Positions 9,667 through 18,785 of a DNA stretch of 54,370 bases are shown piece by piece. The stretch is from the NCBI GenBank assembly GCA_001803165.1, contig MHAZ01000010.1, positions 1 through 54,370 of the forward strand. Reading direction: 5' to 3'. Below the pieces are notes generated by a model, which did no database searches, was not told the DNA's origin, and saw only the letters and a list, made by a program, of their open reading frames with translations. Source of the stretch: Stygiobacter sp. RIFOXYC2_FULL_38_25 (lineage in GTDB: Bacteria; Bacteroidota; Ignavibacteria; Ignavibacteriales; Melioribacteraceae). The first letter of the stretch is position 1. Every line of letters begins with the position of its first letter. Both the position numbers and the translations under genes were made by a program.

Positions 9667-10605
9667 CTACTTCACTTCCTTCTTAAAATACTCCAAAGTG
9701 ATTTTTAGTCCCTCTGCCCTATCAACTTTTGGCTGCCAGCCAAGAATGTTCTTAGCACGAGTTATATCTGGCTGACGAACCTTTGGATCATCAACAGGTA
9801 ATTCCTGGTAAATTAATTTCGACTTTGAACCGGTTAGTTTAATTACTTCTTTGGCAAAATCTTCAATTGTAATTTCATTTGGGTTGCCGATATTAACCGG
9901 CATCGGCTCATTAGATAAAAGCAATTTGTAAATACCATCAATCAAATCGCTGACAAAACAGAAACTTCTCGTCTGCTTACCATCTCCAAAAATTGTTACA
10001 TCTTCGCCCTTGAGAGCTTGAGAAATAAATGCCGGGAGAGCTCTGCCGTCATCTAGCCTCATGCGAGGACCGTAAGTATTGAAGATTCTAACGATGCGGG
10101 TTTCAAGTCCATGATAACGATGATAAGCCATAGTCATTGCTTCGGCAAAACGCTTGGCTTCATCATAAACTCCGCGCGGTCCAACAGGATTTACATTTCC
10201 CCAATAATCTTCTTGCTGCGGATGAATAAGCGGGTCACCGTAAACTTCGGAAGTTGATGCGATTAGAAATCTTGCATTCTTTTCTTTTGCAAGTCCTAAC
10301 GATTTATGTGTTCCAAGTGAGCCAACCTTAAGGGTCTGGATTGGAAACTTGAGATAATCAATCGGGCTAGCCGGAGAGGCAAAGTGAAGAATATAATCCA
10401 CATTGCCGGGAATATGTATGAAGTTTGTTACATCTAATTTAATAAACTGAAAATTCGGATTACCGAAAAGATGCTCTATGTTTTCAATTCTACCGGTTAA
10501 AAAATTATCTATGCATATAACAGAAATATCTTCAGCTAATAATCTATCGCACAAATGAGAACCTAAAAATCCGGCACCTCCGGTTACAACGGCAACTTTC
10601 TTCAT
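9667..10605 (-). CDS. UDP-glucuronate decarboxylase (UDP-xylose synthase), SDR family
   Basis: Converts UDP-glucuronate to UDP-xylose with bound NAD, supplying pentose for surface polysaccharide. The 312-residue extended SDR has the nucleotide motif [10 protein letters not shown] (8-17), STSEVYGDP (118-125) and the catalytic YDEAK (Tyr147, Lys151). The signature [14 protein letters not shown]-type stretch separates UXS from other sugar epimerases. Its ATG overlaps the stop of the BY-kinase gene by one base (TAATG). It is the last gene of a long minus-strand unit that also carries polysaccharide export genes. Confidence 0.9.
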   Translation of the reverse strand: MKKVAVVTGGAGFLGSHLCDRLLAEDISVICIDNFLTGRIENIEHLFGNPNFQFIKLDVTNFIHIPGNVDYILHFASPASPIDYLKFPIQTLKVGSLGTHKSLGLAKEKNARFLIASTSEVYGDPLIHPQQEDYWGNVNPVGPRGVYDEAKRFAEAMTMAYHRYHGLETRIVRIFNTYGPRMRLDDGRALPAFISQALKGEDVTIFGDGKQTRSFCFVSDLIDGIYKLLLSNEPMPVNIGNPNEITIEDFAKEVIKLTGSKSKLIYQELPVDDPKVRQPDITRAKNILGWQPKVDRAEGLKITLEYFKKEVK

Positions 10606-12839
10606 TATACTTTCAGCTTGTTCTTCTTAGAAGAACCATCTTTCGGTCTTGAGTAATAGTAGTAATACTTGTAGTAAGAACCATAACCGCTTCTGTAAGT
10701 AAAGTTGTTCAGGATAATTCCAATAAACGAACCTTGCTCGTGATTTAGTAACTCAACAGCTTTTTCCATCAATTCCATTTCGGTATTGTTTGCAGAGACA
10801 ACAAGCACAGTTGCATCAACAATGCTGGAAAGAATTTCCGAATCAGTTACTGCAATTACCGGCGGTGAATCTATCAAAATGTAATCATACATCGTTTTTA
10901 ACTTTTCAATAAATGCTTCCATTTGAGTAGAACTCAAAATTTCCGATGGATTAGGTGGAATCGTCCCGGCAGTAATATAGTCTAGATTATTCAATTCGGT
11001 TTTTCTAACTACCTCTTCAAAAGTAGCTTGTCCAAAGAAATAATCTGTAAAGCCCGGGAATCTCTTTTGATTAAATACGGTATGCACGCGAGGTTTTCTT
11101 AAGTCAGCATCAAGAATTATTGTTTTGAAATTAGCTTGAGCAAAACTACCCGCAAGATTAACAGTTGTAGTTGTCTTACCTTCACCGGATGTTGGAGAAG
11201 TAACAAGAAGAACTTTAAGTGATTCTTTATCAAGTTTGGAGAATTTAATTCTAGTACGCAGAGCGCGGTAAGCTTCGCTTGCGCTTGCATCGGGTTTTCT
11301 TGCAACAACAAACTCAAAGTCTTTGATTCCGCTTTCGAGTCCTTCAATTTGAGGAATCCATGCAAGTATGTTAAGATTTTTATTCTGAATGTCTTCGGGA
11401 GTTTTAACAGTATTATCCAAGTAATTCCTAATGAATGCAAAACCAATACCCATACCAAAGCCAAGAATTAATCCAATTAACACAATTAGCAGACGGTTTG
11501 GTTTAGCAGGTTTAACCGGTACTAGACCTTCATCAATAATCAAAACGTTTCCGGGAACCGACTGTTCACTAATAATAGCCTCTTGATAGCGCTCTTCAAC
11601 TTGTAGATAGAGTTTTTCATAAGCCATTTTCTCTCTTGTTAAGCGTGCTAAATCTGTGCTGCTTGTTGGGAGAGCACTTAACTTTCTATCGTAATCACCA
11701 CCTATCTCGTTTAGTTTTCTGTAAGAAGCATTAAGCGATTGGTACTTTGTTTCTTCTTCTAAGACTTTTGCCGTCAAAGTTTTAATTTCTTCGGGAGTAG
11801 CAGCAAGCACCCCGGCTTTGAAGACAGACAATTGATTCTTTAATCTAGCATCAATTTCATTAATCTTTGTTTCAGCTTTTTTAACAAGTGGCGAATTTGG
11901 ACCAGCATCTTTGATTGCTCTATCACGTTGCGATTTCTGTTCGGCTAATTCATCCTGCATTCTCTTTATATATGGCTCAGAAGCAAGGTTATCAATATAA
12001 TTTTGAATTTCCGGATTTCTCCTCTTCAGCTCATCTTTATACTGATTTAACGATTTCTCGGTCATTGTTAGATCAATTCTTGTCGCATTCATCTTAGCTT
12101 GAATATCGCTGGATTGCTCAATCAACGCTTTAGCTTGTTCCGGCAATTCTACAATGCCTCTCTGCTCCTGGTAATTCTTTAATGTTTCTTCAACACTAAT
12201 AAGTTCTGATTGCTTTTCATCTCTCTGAGAAGCCAAGAAATTCTTAACTCTTGTTAGTTGTTCACGGTTGTAAGAAAGGTTAATTCCCTTGTAAGCTTCT
12301 GCATAACAATTTACAATCATGGCAGATTCAGTGGGAGAAGGAGACTCTACCGAAATCTCAACAATGTCTAGTCCTCTTTTTTGATCAATCGAAACTTTAC
12401 TAGGCAGCATTCCAACAATAGAAGCAATTGTCTTAAGCCGGAATTTCCCTTGTTTAAGTTCTGATGGATCTTCAAATATCATGTAGTATTTGTTCTTAGT
12501 GCTTGAAACATTGAAACTATCCAATAGCGCATTAGCAACTTTCGATCTCAGCTTATAACTTTTAAGAATTTCAATCTCGTTGGCAATAAATCTATCACTA
12601 CCAAAATCTTGAAACTCCGGCAGCAAGGAACCGGAAAGAACCGAGCCTTGCGGTTTAGAAAGTTTTAGTACTGTAGTGGACTTATAAATATCCGGCGCAT
12701 TAACAGCGTAGATTATAGCTACTAATAATCCGGTAAGCGCTATCAAAAAGATTGGTACAAAATTCAATTTGACTAAATTGATATAATCACGCAAAGTATG
12801 AGTGTCTTGTACGTGCGGTTGGACGGCTGCTTTATTCAC
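10605..12839 (-). CDS. Wzz/BY-kinase: exopolysaccharide chain-length regulator fused to tyrosine autokinase
   Basis: Inner-membrane polysaccharide co-polymerase with a cytoplasmic kinase. Two membrane helices (about 27-47 and 449-470) flank a long periplasmic coiled-coil region (about 190-425). The kinase has Walker [12 protein letters not shown] (548-558), Walker A' ILDADLRKP (575-583) and Walker B ILIDSPP (654-660). A tyrosine cluster at the C-terminus (715, 719, 722-723, 725-729) is the expected autophosphorylation tail. It starts 11 bases after the SLBB export gene and overlaps the UDP-xylose synthase gene. No polymerase or flippase gene is in the window, so the rest of the pathway must lie elsewhere. 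Confidence 0.93.
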   Translation of the reverse strand: MNKAAVQPHVQDTHTLRDYINLVKLNFVPIFLIALTGLLVAIIYAVNAPDIYKSTTVLKLSKPQGSVLSGSLLPEFQDFGSDRFIANEIEILKSYKLRSKVANALLDSFNVSSTKNKYYMIFEDPSELKQGKFRLKTIASIVGMLPSKVSIDQKRGLDIVEISVESPSPTESAMIVNCYAEAYKGINLSYNREQLTRVKNFLASQRDEKQSELISVEETLKNYQEQRGIVELPEQAKALIEQSSDIQAKMNATRIDLTMTEKSLNQYKDELKRRNPEIQNYIDNLASEPYIKRMQDELAEQKSQRDRAIKDAGPNSPLVKKAETKINEIDARLKNQLSVFKAGVLAATPEEIKTLTAKVLEEETKYQSLNASYRKLNEIGGDYDRKLSALPTSSTDLARLTREKMAYEKLYLQVEERYQEAIISEQSVPGNVLIIDEGLVPVKPAKPNRLLIVLIGLILGFGMGIGFAFIRNYLDNTVKTPEDIQNKNLNILAWIPQIEGLESGIKDFEFVVARKPDASASEAYRALRTRIKFSKLDKESLKVLLVTSPTSGEGKTTTTVNLAGSFAQANFKTIILDADLRKPRVHTVFNQKRFPGFTDYFFGQATFEEVVRKTELNNLDYITAGTIPPNPSEILSSTQMEAFIEKLKTMYDYILIDSPPVIAVTDSEILSSIVDATVLVVSANNTEMELMEKAVELLNHEQGSFIGIILNNFTYRSGYGSYYKYYYYYSRPKDGSSKKNKLKV

Positions 12840-12850
12840 TATAACTCCTA

Positions 12851-13363
12851 CTACCCTTTAATAATGTTTAATGCTAAAATTGATAACGATATAAGCATAC
12901 TGATAACCGACATCCAAATAGAGAAGTGATCTCTGAAATATAATTTCGGCTCACCGGGAACAACTAAAACATCGCCCGCATCAAGCTTCGGCACTTTTCT
13001 ATATCTGTTCTGAAGCCTTGATTCATACATTACATCATTGAAACTAAATTTAATCATCTGCTGTGTAGAATCTTCATTCACTCGTACAATACGAATATCT
13101 TCCAAATCAGCGCCTTCCATAGGTCCGCCGGCAAAGGAAAGCAAATCACTAATATCAGTGTTGATTGGAATTTTGTACTTGCCCGGGTAACGAACCCAGC
13201 CCCAAACAGAAACCGTAATATTCACCGTTTCCGGGTCCGAAAGATCAAAAAAACCGCTTTGCTGAAAAGTCCTAACACCGGATGAACCAAGATCATAGCC
13301 TTTTGATTGAGCAAAACTTAGGTTTACTAAAAGGAACAAGAATAAGAATGAAATTCTTTTCAT
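12851..13363 (-). CDS. SLBB-domain polysaccharide export protein
   Basis: Small (170 residues) exported protein with a signal peptide (cleavage likely after LSFAQ) and one SLBB-like beta-grasp domain (about 48-137: VSVWGWVRYPGKYKI, DLLSFAGGPMEGADLEDIRIVR, DAGDVLVVPGEP). A C-terminal membrane helix covers about 148-168. It lacks the large poly-export domain of Wza, so it may serve as an accessory export or tether partner of the Wzz/BY-kinase encoded just downstream. It sits between ftsX and the kinase gene, with short gaps on both sides. Confidence 0.8.
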   Translation of the reverse strand: MKRISFLFLFLLVNLSFAQSKGYDLGSSGVRTFQQSGFFDLSDPETVNITVSVWGWVRYPGKYKIPINTDISDLLSFAGGPMEGADLEDIRIVRVNEDSTQQMIKFSFNDVMYESRLQNRYRKVPKLDAGDVLVVPGEPKLYFRDHFSIWMSVISMLISLSILALNIIKG

Positions 13364-13385
13364 TAAATGACTCCATCCAAGAAGA

Positions 13386-14249
13386 TTAATTTTTTTGCTT
13401 TATTATTAAACGTGAAGATAAATAACTGCCCACAATGCCCAACGAGATGCTTATCACAACTATTATAACATTAATAGCTAAATAATACTTGCCGAATTTA
13501 AGATTATTTAAAGAGGCAGTCAATAAAACTACAGTTAAATTGAAAAATGTTAAACAAATAACCGATGAGATTATCCCTATCAGCAAACCATTGAGAATTA
13601 CCGGAATTCTAATGCTTCCAATTTTTCCACCAACCAATCTCATAGTTCTAAAGAGATTTGAATTCTGCTTGATAAGAAGTTTATTGTTGCTGTAAACTAA
13701 GTAGATTGAAAGCAGCACAAGCAAAACCGATAATGGATAAAAGAAATACTGAATCATTCGAAGTGTTTTAAGCAATTTAAGTGTTGTCTCGTAATCGTAA
13801 ATTACATCTTCAACACCGGCAATTTGTTTTATGCGGTTTGAAAGTTGCTCAATCCCACCCTCGCTGATTTGGCTGCTGTTCAGTGAAACTATGTATGAGC
13901 TCGGAAGCGGATTATCATCCAAAACATTTCGGAAATTCTCGCCGGTCTCTTTAATGAAAGTCTTTCCGGCTTCTTCACTTGATACATAAACAGCCGATTT
14001 AATCGGGTTAATTTTTTCTAATTCTATTTTGATTGAATCAATTTTTATGGTGGAGATATCCGGCTTCAAGAATACATTTAGCTTGATTCCGGATTTTATT
14101 GTTTTATCAAGCTCCTGAACTCCAACTACAATTGATAACGATGCTATTGTTACAAAGACCGCAAGCGATGTAACAAAAATCAGCACAACAGAATTGTAGC
14201 CGCTTTTTCGGAATAATCTAAATGCTTCTGATAAATAAAATGAAATCAT
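13386..14249 (-). CDS. ftsX: FtsX-family permease-like cell division protein
   Basis: Membrane partner of the ATPase FtsE, linking division to peptidoglycan hydrolase activation. The 287 residues have an N-terminal SEAFRLFRKSGYNS segment, one helix near 22-44, and an extracytoplasmic domain (about 45-165, with EEAGKTFIKETGENFRNVLDDNPLPSSY split over 107-134). Three C-terminal helices follow, the classic FtsX plan. ftsE is not adjacent, as is common in this lineage. It follows two lipoprotein genes and precedes the polysaccharide export genes in the same unit. Confidence 0.85.
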   Translation of the reverse strand: MISFYLSEAFRLFRKSGYNSVVLIFVTSLAVFVTIASLSIVVGVQELDKTIKSGIKLNVFLKPDISTIKIDSIKIELEKINPIKSAVYVSSEEAGKTFIKETGENFRNVLDDNPLPSSYIVSLNSSQISEGGIEQLSNRIKQIAGVEDVIYDYETTLKLLKTLRMIQYFFYPLSVLLVLLSIYLVYSNNKLLIKQNSNLFRTMRLVGGKIGSIRIPVILNGLLIGIISSVICLTFFNLTVVLLTASLNNLKFGKYYLAINVIIVVISISLGIVGSYLSSRLIIKQKN

Positions 14250-14258
14250 ATTTTTTAG

Positions 14259-14741
14259 TTAAAAGTTCGATTCATCAATCCAGCGAATTATCTTCCATTT
14301 TCCACTTTCATTCTTGCCAAGTGTTAAGTTCACTTTCCCGTCAATAAAGATAATGTCTGTTGGATTAAAAGTAATGGTTAAATTAAAACTCCTAACAATT
14401 CTTGTCGAGTCCGCAGTCATCGAAACAATATTGTTCCAAGTAAGATCAAGCCGCTGGGTGTTTTGGAACAGACCATTGGAAACTCTCATCTCTTCATCGC
14501 GTCCCCAGTTAACATCAACTCCCAAATCATAATCGCGGTAGCTAAATGTAAAATCTTTGTTGAGTAACTGGCTGTAAATAAGAGTATCCTTAAAAGTGTA
14601 AGCATACTGAAAATTTTGAAAGACTCCTTGAACTGAAGTCTGATCGCTAATCAGTCCGCCGGCAGAACCTAACTTTTCATCTAAAGCCGGTGCAAAGGGA
14701 TTGCAACTATAAAACAACATTGCCGTGCCAGTTATGATCAA
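14259..14741 (-). CDS. Putative lipoprotein, NTF2-like fold suspected
   Basis: I do not recognise a named family. The product is a small lipoprotein: hydrophobic MLFYSC with a lipid-accepting Cys, then about 145 mostly beta residues ending in GKWKIIRWIDE. That W-x-I-x2-W-x-D ending resembles the upstream neighbour (QWVIGSWEDI) and NTF2/SnoaL-like proteins, so the two may be diverged paralogues. The TTG at 14741 has no ribosome site. An ATT at 14753, overlapping the stop of the upstream gene, lies four bases after GGGAGG and would give a better signal peptide, MKIFLIITGTAMLFYSC. It lies nine bases before ftsX. Confidence 0.7.
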   Translation of the reverse strand: MIITGTAMLFYSCNPFAPALDEKLGSAGGLISDQTSVQGVFQNFQYAYTFKDTLIYSQLLNKDFTFSYRDYDLGVDVNWGRDEEMRVSNGLFQNTQRLDLTWNNIVSMTADSTRIVRSFNLTITFNPTDIIFIDGKVNLTLGKNESGKWKIIRWIDESNF

Positions 14742-14748
14742 AAATATT

Positions 14749-15321
14749 TTAATAGAGCCTCCCTTTCAAATCGCTCCAGGATTTTTGATCACCCTTACGG
14801 ATATCTTCCCAACTGCCAATCACCCATTGATTCCTCTTATCAAGATAAATCTTAAACTGAACAGTTCCTTTATAATCGCCGGTTATATTTTGATCTTTTG
14901 TGTTAACTGTTAAAGAATAATCAGCTTGATAAATTGCACTATCTCCAAGCGGAGTATTCACTTGGTTAGATAAACTAAGAGTTATTGAATTACCATTAAG
15001 TGAAATTGTTTTGAGATTGTTAAAGTATTGCCTTTCCGATTCGATTCCCCAGTTTGTTAAAACCGGATACTGAACGAAAGCTGCTGCCGAAGCAGTGAAA
15101 GTGTATTTCTTGGAACTGAAAGCCGGATCGGCAAAACAGACCATATAATTATCAATAACTTTTTCTTCGATGGATGATTTGAAATTGCCAAACAAAATAT
15201 CCGGAGTTGAAGCCGGGACTTGCGTGATAGAAGATGTCGTCGGCAATTCCGGTTCACGTGTTGAGAACAAATCGCACGAAGAAAGTCCAACAAGCAATAT
15301 TAGAATTAGGAAGTATTTCAT
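14749..15321 (-). CDS. Putative lipoprotein, NTF2-like
   Basis: No named family recognised. The N-terminus MKYFLILILLVGLSSC is a clear lipoprotein signal with the lipid-accepting Cys at 16. The body (about 170 residues) is beta-rich and ends NQWVIGSWEDIRKGD, an ending seen in NTF2-like proteins. Its ATG overlaps the stop of the methyltransferase gene (ATGA), and it is followed directly by a second, probably related lipoprotein gene and ftsX. This suggests an envelope function coupled to that unit. Confidence 0.75.
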   Translation of the reverse strand: MKYFLILILLVGLSSCDLFSTREPELPTTSSITQVPASTPDILFGNFKSSIEEKVIDNYMVCFADPAFSSKKYTFTASAAAFVQYPVLTNWGIESERQYFNNLKTISLNGNSITLSLSNQVNTPLGDSAIYQADYSLTVNTKDQNITGDYKGTVQFKIYLDKRNQWVIGSWEDIRKGDQKSWSDLKGRLY

Positions 15322-16055
15322 TTTTGAAACACAGCAATTAATCTGTTAGAAATATTTTCATCGAAAATTGTTCCGGTATAATCTCCGAAAAGGCTAACTA
15401 CTCTAAAGCCAATGCTTTTAGCTTCTTTCAAGATCTCATCTCGGCTATAGAGTCTAACCGATTCATGAAATTTAATTTCTTGATCTCCGGAAAAAACATT
15501 TATTTCTTTTACTACTCTATTGCTTTGAATCTCTCTTCGTTCAACTATTTTCCCGTTATTAATCATTTTTTCGCTTTGCGGGACTAAGTTTTCTCGCAAC
15601 GTTTTCTCGTTCAGATAATCCAAAACGTAATAGCCGCCAAGTTCAAGTAGCGAATAAGCTTGTTGTATAAAGGAAAAATTTTCCTTGTCAGTTTCAAAAT
15701 AACCAAAGCTGGTAAAGAGATTTACAATCAACTCAAATTTACTTTTGAGGGGAACATTTCTAATATCACTGCAAAAGAAATTTGCCGGAAGAGTTTTGTC
15801 TTTTGCAGAATTCACCGCAACATTTAGCAAAGTCTTGCTCAAATCGAAACCAGCTACATCAAAACCGAGAAAGCTGAAATAATTTGAGTGTCTGCCGGCG
15901 CCGCAAGCAGCATCAAGAATTTTTGCGCCATCTTTAATCTGTGTTGAAGATAGGATTAACCGGCAAAGCTGTACAGCTTCTTCATCATTACGATGACTGT
16001 AAACAGAAAGATAAAGCTCCGAGCTAAACCAATCTTTATACCATTCTTTCATCAC
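15318..16055 (-). CDS. Class I SAM-dependent methyltransferase
   Basis: The 245-residue protein has the Rossmann methyltransferase motifs: ILDAACGAGRHS (motif I, about 46-57), GFDLS (motif II acidic strand end, about 69-73), and the post-I segment FELIVNLFTSFGYF (about 107-120). The substrate is not evident. It overlaps recR by ATGA upstream and a lipoprotein gene by four bases downstream, so translation is probably coupled along the unit. Confidence 0.85.
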   Translation of the reverse strand: MMKEWYKDWFSSELYLSVYSHRNDEEAVQLCRLILSSTQIKDGAKILDAACGAGRHSNYFSFLGFDVAGFDLSKTLLNVAVNSAKDKTLPANFFCSDIRNVPLKSKFELIVNLFTSFGYFETDKENFSFIQQAYSLLELGGYYVLDYLNEKTLRENLVPQSEKMINNGKIVERREIQSNRVVKEINVFSGDQEIKFHESVRLYSRDEILKEAKSIGFRVVSLFGDYTGTIFDENISNRLIAVFQK

Positions 16056-16648
16056 AGTTGAATTCTTCCGATGAATGCCCTGCCGATTGTTGCCGAGTCG
16101 GCAAATTCAATATCGCCGCCAATTGGCAAGCCGCGCGCAATTCTTGAAATCCTAACACTTTTTTCTTTCAGCATTCTGCTTAAGTAAAGTGAAGTAGCGT
16201 CACCCTCAGCATTTGGATTAAGCGCTAATATTATTTCTTTTATTTCTTGATTTGAAATTCTATGAAGTAGTTCTTTTATTTTTAGTGAGTCTGCTGTTAC
16301 GCCGGAAAGTGGATTGAGCACGCCGCCGAGCACATGATAAAGTCCATTGTACTCATTTGTTTTTTCGATTGAGATTACATCGCTCGCGTCTTCAACGATA
16401 CACAGAACTGTTCTATCCCGTTTGGCACTTTTACAAATGTCACAAGTCTCATCAACAGAAATATTATAGCATTCCTGGCAAAAACGAATCTTCTCTTTCA
16501 AGTCTCTAAGCGATGCAATCAGAGACTCAACAGTTTCTCTATCATTTTTAAGTAAGTGAATAGCTAATCTCTGAGCAGTTTTCTTGCCTATCGAAGGTAG
16601 TTTGCTCAGTTCATCAATTGCTTTTTGTAGTGGCTCTGCTATCAGCAC
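16052..16648 (-). CDS. recR: Recombination protein RecR
   Basis: Loads RecA onto gaps with RecO and RecF. The 198 residues are of normal length. The helix-hairpin-helix is SKLPSIGKKTAQRLAIHLL (15-33). The zinc finger is Cys57, Cys60, Cys69 and Cys72. A Toprim domain begins LCIVEDASDV, with ALNPNAEGDATSLYL. It follows ybaB by two bases, the widely conserved ybaB-recR pair, although dnaX does not precede it here. Confidence 0.96.
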   Translation of the reverse strand: MLIAEPLQKAIDELSKLPSIGKKTAQRLAIHLLKNDRETVESLIASLRDLKEKIRFCQECYNISVDETCDICKSAKRDRTVLCIVEDASDVISIEKTNEYNGLYHVLGGVLNPLSGVTADSLKIKELLHRISNQEIKEIILALNPNAEGDATSLYLSRMLKEKSVRISRIARGLPIGGDIEFADSATIGRAFIGRIQL

Positions 16649-16650
16649 AA

Positions 16651-16977
16651 TTAAAATCCCGGAATATTCATACCTGGAGGAAGCATTCCCTTAGTTAAGC
16701 TAGACATTTCATCTTCAGCCATTTTACCAGCTTTTTGAAGAGCTTTATTCACGGCGGCAACAACTAAATCTTCCAGCATTTCTTTATCGCTATCTTTCAT
16801 TACGCTTTCATCTATTGAAAGAGAAACAAGTTCTTTTTTTCCATTCACGGTAGCTTTTACCATACCGCCGCCGCTTTCTTCTGTAACTATTTTATTTTCG
16901 AGCTCGGCTTGCACTTTTGCCATATCGGCTTGCATTTTCTGAACTTGTTTCATCATACTGCCCATATCCAGCTTCAT
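16651..16977 (-). CDS. ybaB: YbaB/EbfC nucleoid-associated protein
   Basis: Small DNA-binding protein (108 residues), dimeric in the family. Visible are the N-terminal coiled segment MKQVQKMQADMAKVQAEL (8-25), the central VKATVNGKKELVSLSID, and the Gly/Met/Pro ending KGMLPPGMNIPGF. It is first in the long minus-strand unit that continues into recR. GGAGGAAC precedes the ATG, and psd diverges from it across 155 bases. Confidence 0.93.
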   Translation of the reverse strand: MKLDMGSMMKQVQKMQADMAKVQAELENKIVTEESGGGMVKATVNGKKELVSLSIDESVMKDSDKEMLEDLVVAAVNKALQKAGKMAEDEMSSLTKGMLPPGMNIPGF

Positions 16978-17132
16978 TGTTCCTCCGGAAACTTTTTGGT
17001 TTGATTTATTGGATTGAAATTGATTTGGTTTCTTTCATTCTGAACGAAAATTAGCAAAAAAAAGAATGACAAGAAATTAAAGGCAGAAAATATTACATTT
17101 GTGCCGTCTTTCAACAAATTCATTCTCAATAA

Positions 17133-17783
17133 ATGGTAACAAAATACGGCTTAAATACATTTCTAGTCTGCTCGACTTTTGCTGCAATTCTCGTTCTCAT
17201 CGGTTTATATGTTAACAATGGTTGGATCAAATATCCTCTCATCGTTTTAGGCGTAGGATTCTTCCTTTTTACCCTAAATTTTTTCCGCGATCCCGACAGA
17301 ACTCCTCCAAGCCGTGATGATGTGATCGTATCCCCGGCAGATGGAACAGTCATTATCATTAAGGACATTTTTGAAGAGGAATTTGTAAAGGATACAACAA
17401 CCCAGCTTTCTATTTTTATGTCGCCTCTTAATGTTCACGTGAATAGAATTCCGATTAGCGGGACTATTGGGATGAGGAAATATATTGAAGGCGATTATCT
17501 TGTAGCTTCATACGAAAAAGCAGATAAACGAAACGAACGAACTGAAATTGGAATTGACTGCAAACATGGTAAGATGATGTTTACACAAGTTGCCGGATTT
17601 GTAGCGCGCAGAATTGTTTGTCCGCTCAAAGAAGGTGAATCCGTTAAAATGGGCAACCGTTTCGGAATGATTAAGTTTGGCAGCCGCTCCGATGTTTTTG
17701 CGCCTAAGAAATGGAAGCTGAAAGTTAAAGTTGGTGATCAAGTTACTGCCGGTGAAACAATACTTTTCGAGTTAGATAAATGA
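17133..17783 (+). CDS. psd: Phosphatidylserine decarboxylase, short (archaeal-type) form
   Basis: Makes phosphatidylethanolamine from phosphatidylserine. The 216-residue proenzyme has two N-terminal helices (about 8-26 and 32-50), the FFRDPDRTPP segment, IVSPADGTV (65-73), MSPLNVHVNR (96-105), and the self-cleavage site KFGSRSD. In this site Gly183-Ser184 gives the pyruvoyl group. The gene overlaps pssA by ATGA, so both phosphatidylethanolamine steps are coupled. Confidence 0.95.
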   Translation: MVTKYGLNTFLVCSTFAAILVLIGLYVNNGWIKYPLIVLGVGFFLFTLNFFRDPDRTPPSRDDVIVSPADGTVIIIKDIFEEEFVKDTTTQLSIFMSPLNVHVNRIPISGTIGMRKYIEGDYLVASYEKADKRNERTEIGIDCKHGKMMFTQVAGFVARRIVCPLKEGESVKMGNRFGMIKFGSRSDVFAPKKWKLKVKVGDQVTAGETILFELDK

Positions 17784-18532
17784 AACAAAGTTTTTCAAAA
17801 GCGTTCATAGCAAACACGGTTACTTCGTTAAACGTATTTTGCGGATTTCTTTCACTGTTATATGCATCCCAGCATGATTTCCAGATGGCTGCTGTGTTCA
17901 TAATAGTTGCGGCAATCTTCGATGCATTCGACGGGATTGTAGCGCGTCTTCTCGGTACATCATCGCGCTTCGGCGTAGAACTCGATTCCCTTTCGGATGT
18001 AGTTAGCTTTGGCGCCGCACCGGCTTTCTTAATTTACAAAGCTTACGCATTCCAACTTGGCGTTGCCGGAATTGTTCTTAGCTCGCTTCTCTTAATTTTC
18101 GGCGCGTTAAGATTAGCGCGCTTCAATCTATCCGTAGAAGACTTAAATACAAAGTCGGATTTCTCCGGGCTCCCGATTCCGGTATCTGCAATCACTGTAG
18201 CACTTTTAGTTTTTTCATTTCACAAAGATGGCTCGTTGGTATTCCCATATAATTATATTGCTGCGCCATTGGTAATAGGTTTGGCAATTCTAATGGTCAG
18301 CAAAATTAGATATAACGCGTTACCAAAAATGAAAGACAAAAACTTCAAGCAGAAAATTTTATTTATCGTAACTCTGCTTGTTGCGTTAGTTTTAACTTTC
18401 CTTACGGATGGAGTTATAGTATTCTTTATTTTCCTCGGCATGGTTCTGTTTGGAGTATTGCGCGCGTTGTACTATTTGATTGCCGGTTCCAAAGATGAAA
18501 TTGAAAACGAAATAAAAGTCTCGGAGAATTAA
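17780..18532 (+). CDS. pssA: CDP-diacylglycerol-serine O-phosphatidyltransferase
   Basis: Makes phosphatidylserine, the substrate of the enzyme encoded just upstream. The 250-residue multi-helix membrane protein carries the CDP-alcohol phosphatidyltransferase motif DG-x2-AR-x8-G-x3-D-x3-D, seen as DGIVARLLGTSSRFGVELD with the last Asp in SLSD (about 51-73). Its ATG overlaps the psd stop. Confidence 0.95.
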   Translation: MKQSFSKAFIANTVTSLNVFCGFLSLLYASQHDFQMAAVFIIVAAIFDAFDGIVARLLGTSSRFGVELDSLSDVVSFGAAPAFLIYKAYAFQLGVAGIVLSSLLLIFGALRLARFNLSVEDLNTKSDFSGLPIPVSAITVALLVFSFHKDGSLVFPYNYIAAPLVIGLAILMVSKIRYNALPKMKDKNFKQKILFIVTLLVALVLTFLTDGVIVFFIFLGMVLFGVLRALYYLIAGSKDEIENEIKVSEN

Positions 18533-18533
18533 A

Positions 18534-18785
18534 TTGTTTAAAGCAACTGTTATAGTTAAAAGAAGACCAACAATTGTTGACCCTCAAGGGAAGGCTGTTG
18601 AACAAGGAGCTAAACTTCTTGGCTTCAATAACGTCCGCAAAACAAGAATTGGCAAATACATCGAATTTTTTGTTGATACAACAGACAAGTCTCTTGCTGA
18701 AAAGGAAGTTAAAGAATATAGCGAGAAGCTTCTTTCTAATCCTATTATGGAAGATTTTGAATTTATGCTGGAAGAGGTTAGATGA
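18534..18785 (+). CDS. purS: Phosphoribosylformylglycinamidine synthase subunit PurS
   Basis: Small bridging subunit of the three-part FGAM synthase (PurSQL). The 83 residues match the family: FKATVIVKRRPTIVDPQGKAV, then RIGKYIEFFVD and a PIMEDFEF ending. The start is TTG at 18534, directly after the pssA stop, with CGGAG eight bases upstream. The gene overlaps purQ by ATGA. purL is not in the window. Confidence 0.92.
   Translation: MFKATVIVKRRPTIVDPQGKAVEQGAKLLGFNNVRKTRIGKYIEFFVDTTDKSLAEKEVKEYSEKLLSNPIMEDFEFMLEEVR

Noticed and set aside
10623-10700. Tyrosine-rich low-complexity end of the BY-kinase as a misassembly
   Set aside because: A tyrosine cluster at the C-terminus is the expected autophosphorylation site in this kinase family.
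12851-13363. Full Wza-type outer-membrane polysaccharide exporter
   Set aside because: The product is only 170 residues with one SLBB-like domain and lacks the large poly-export domain.
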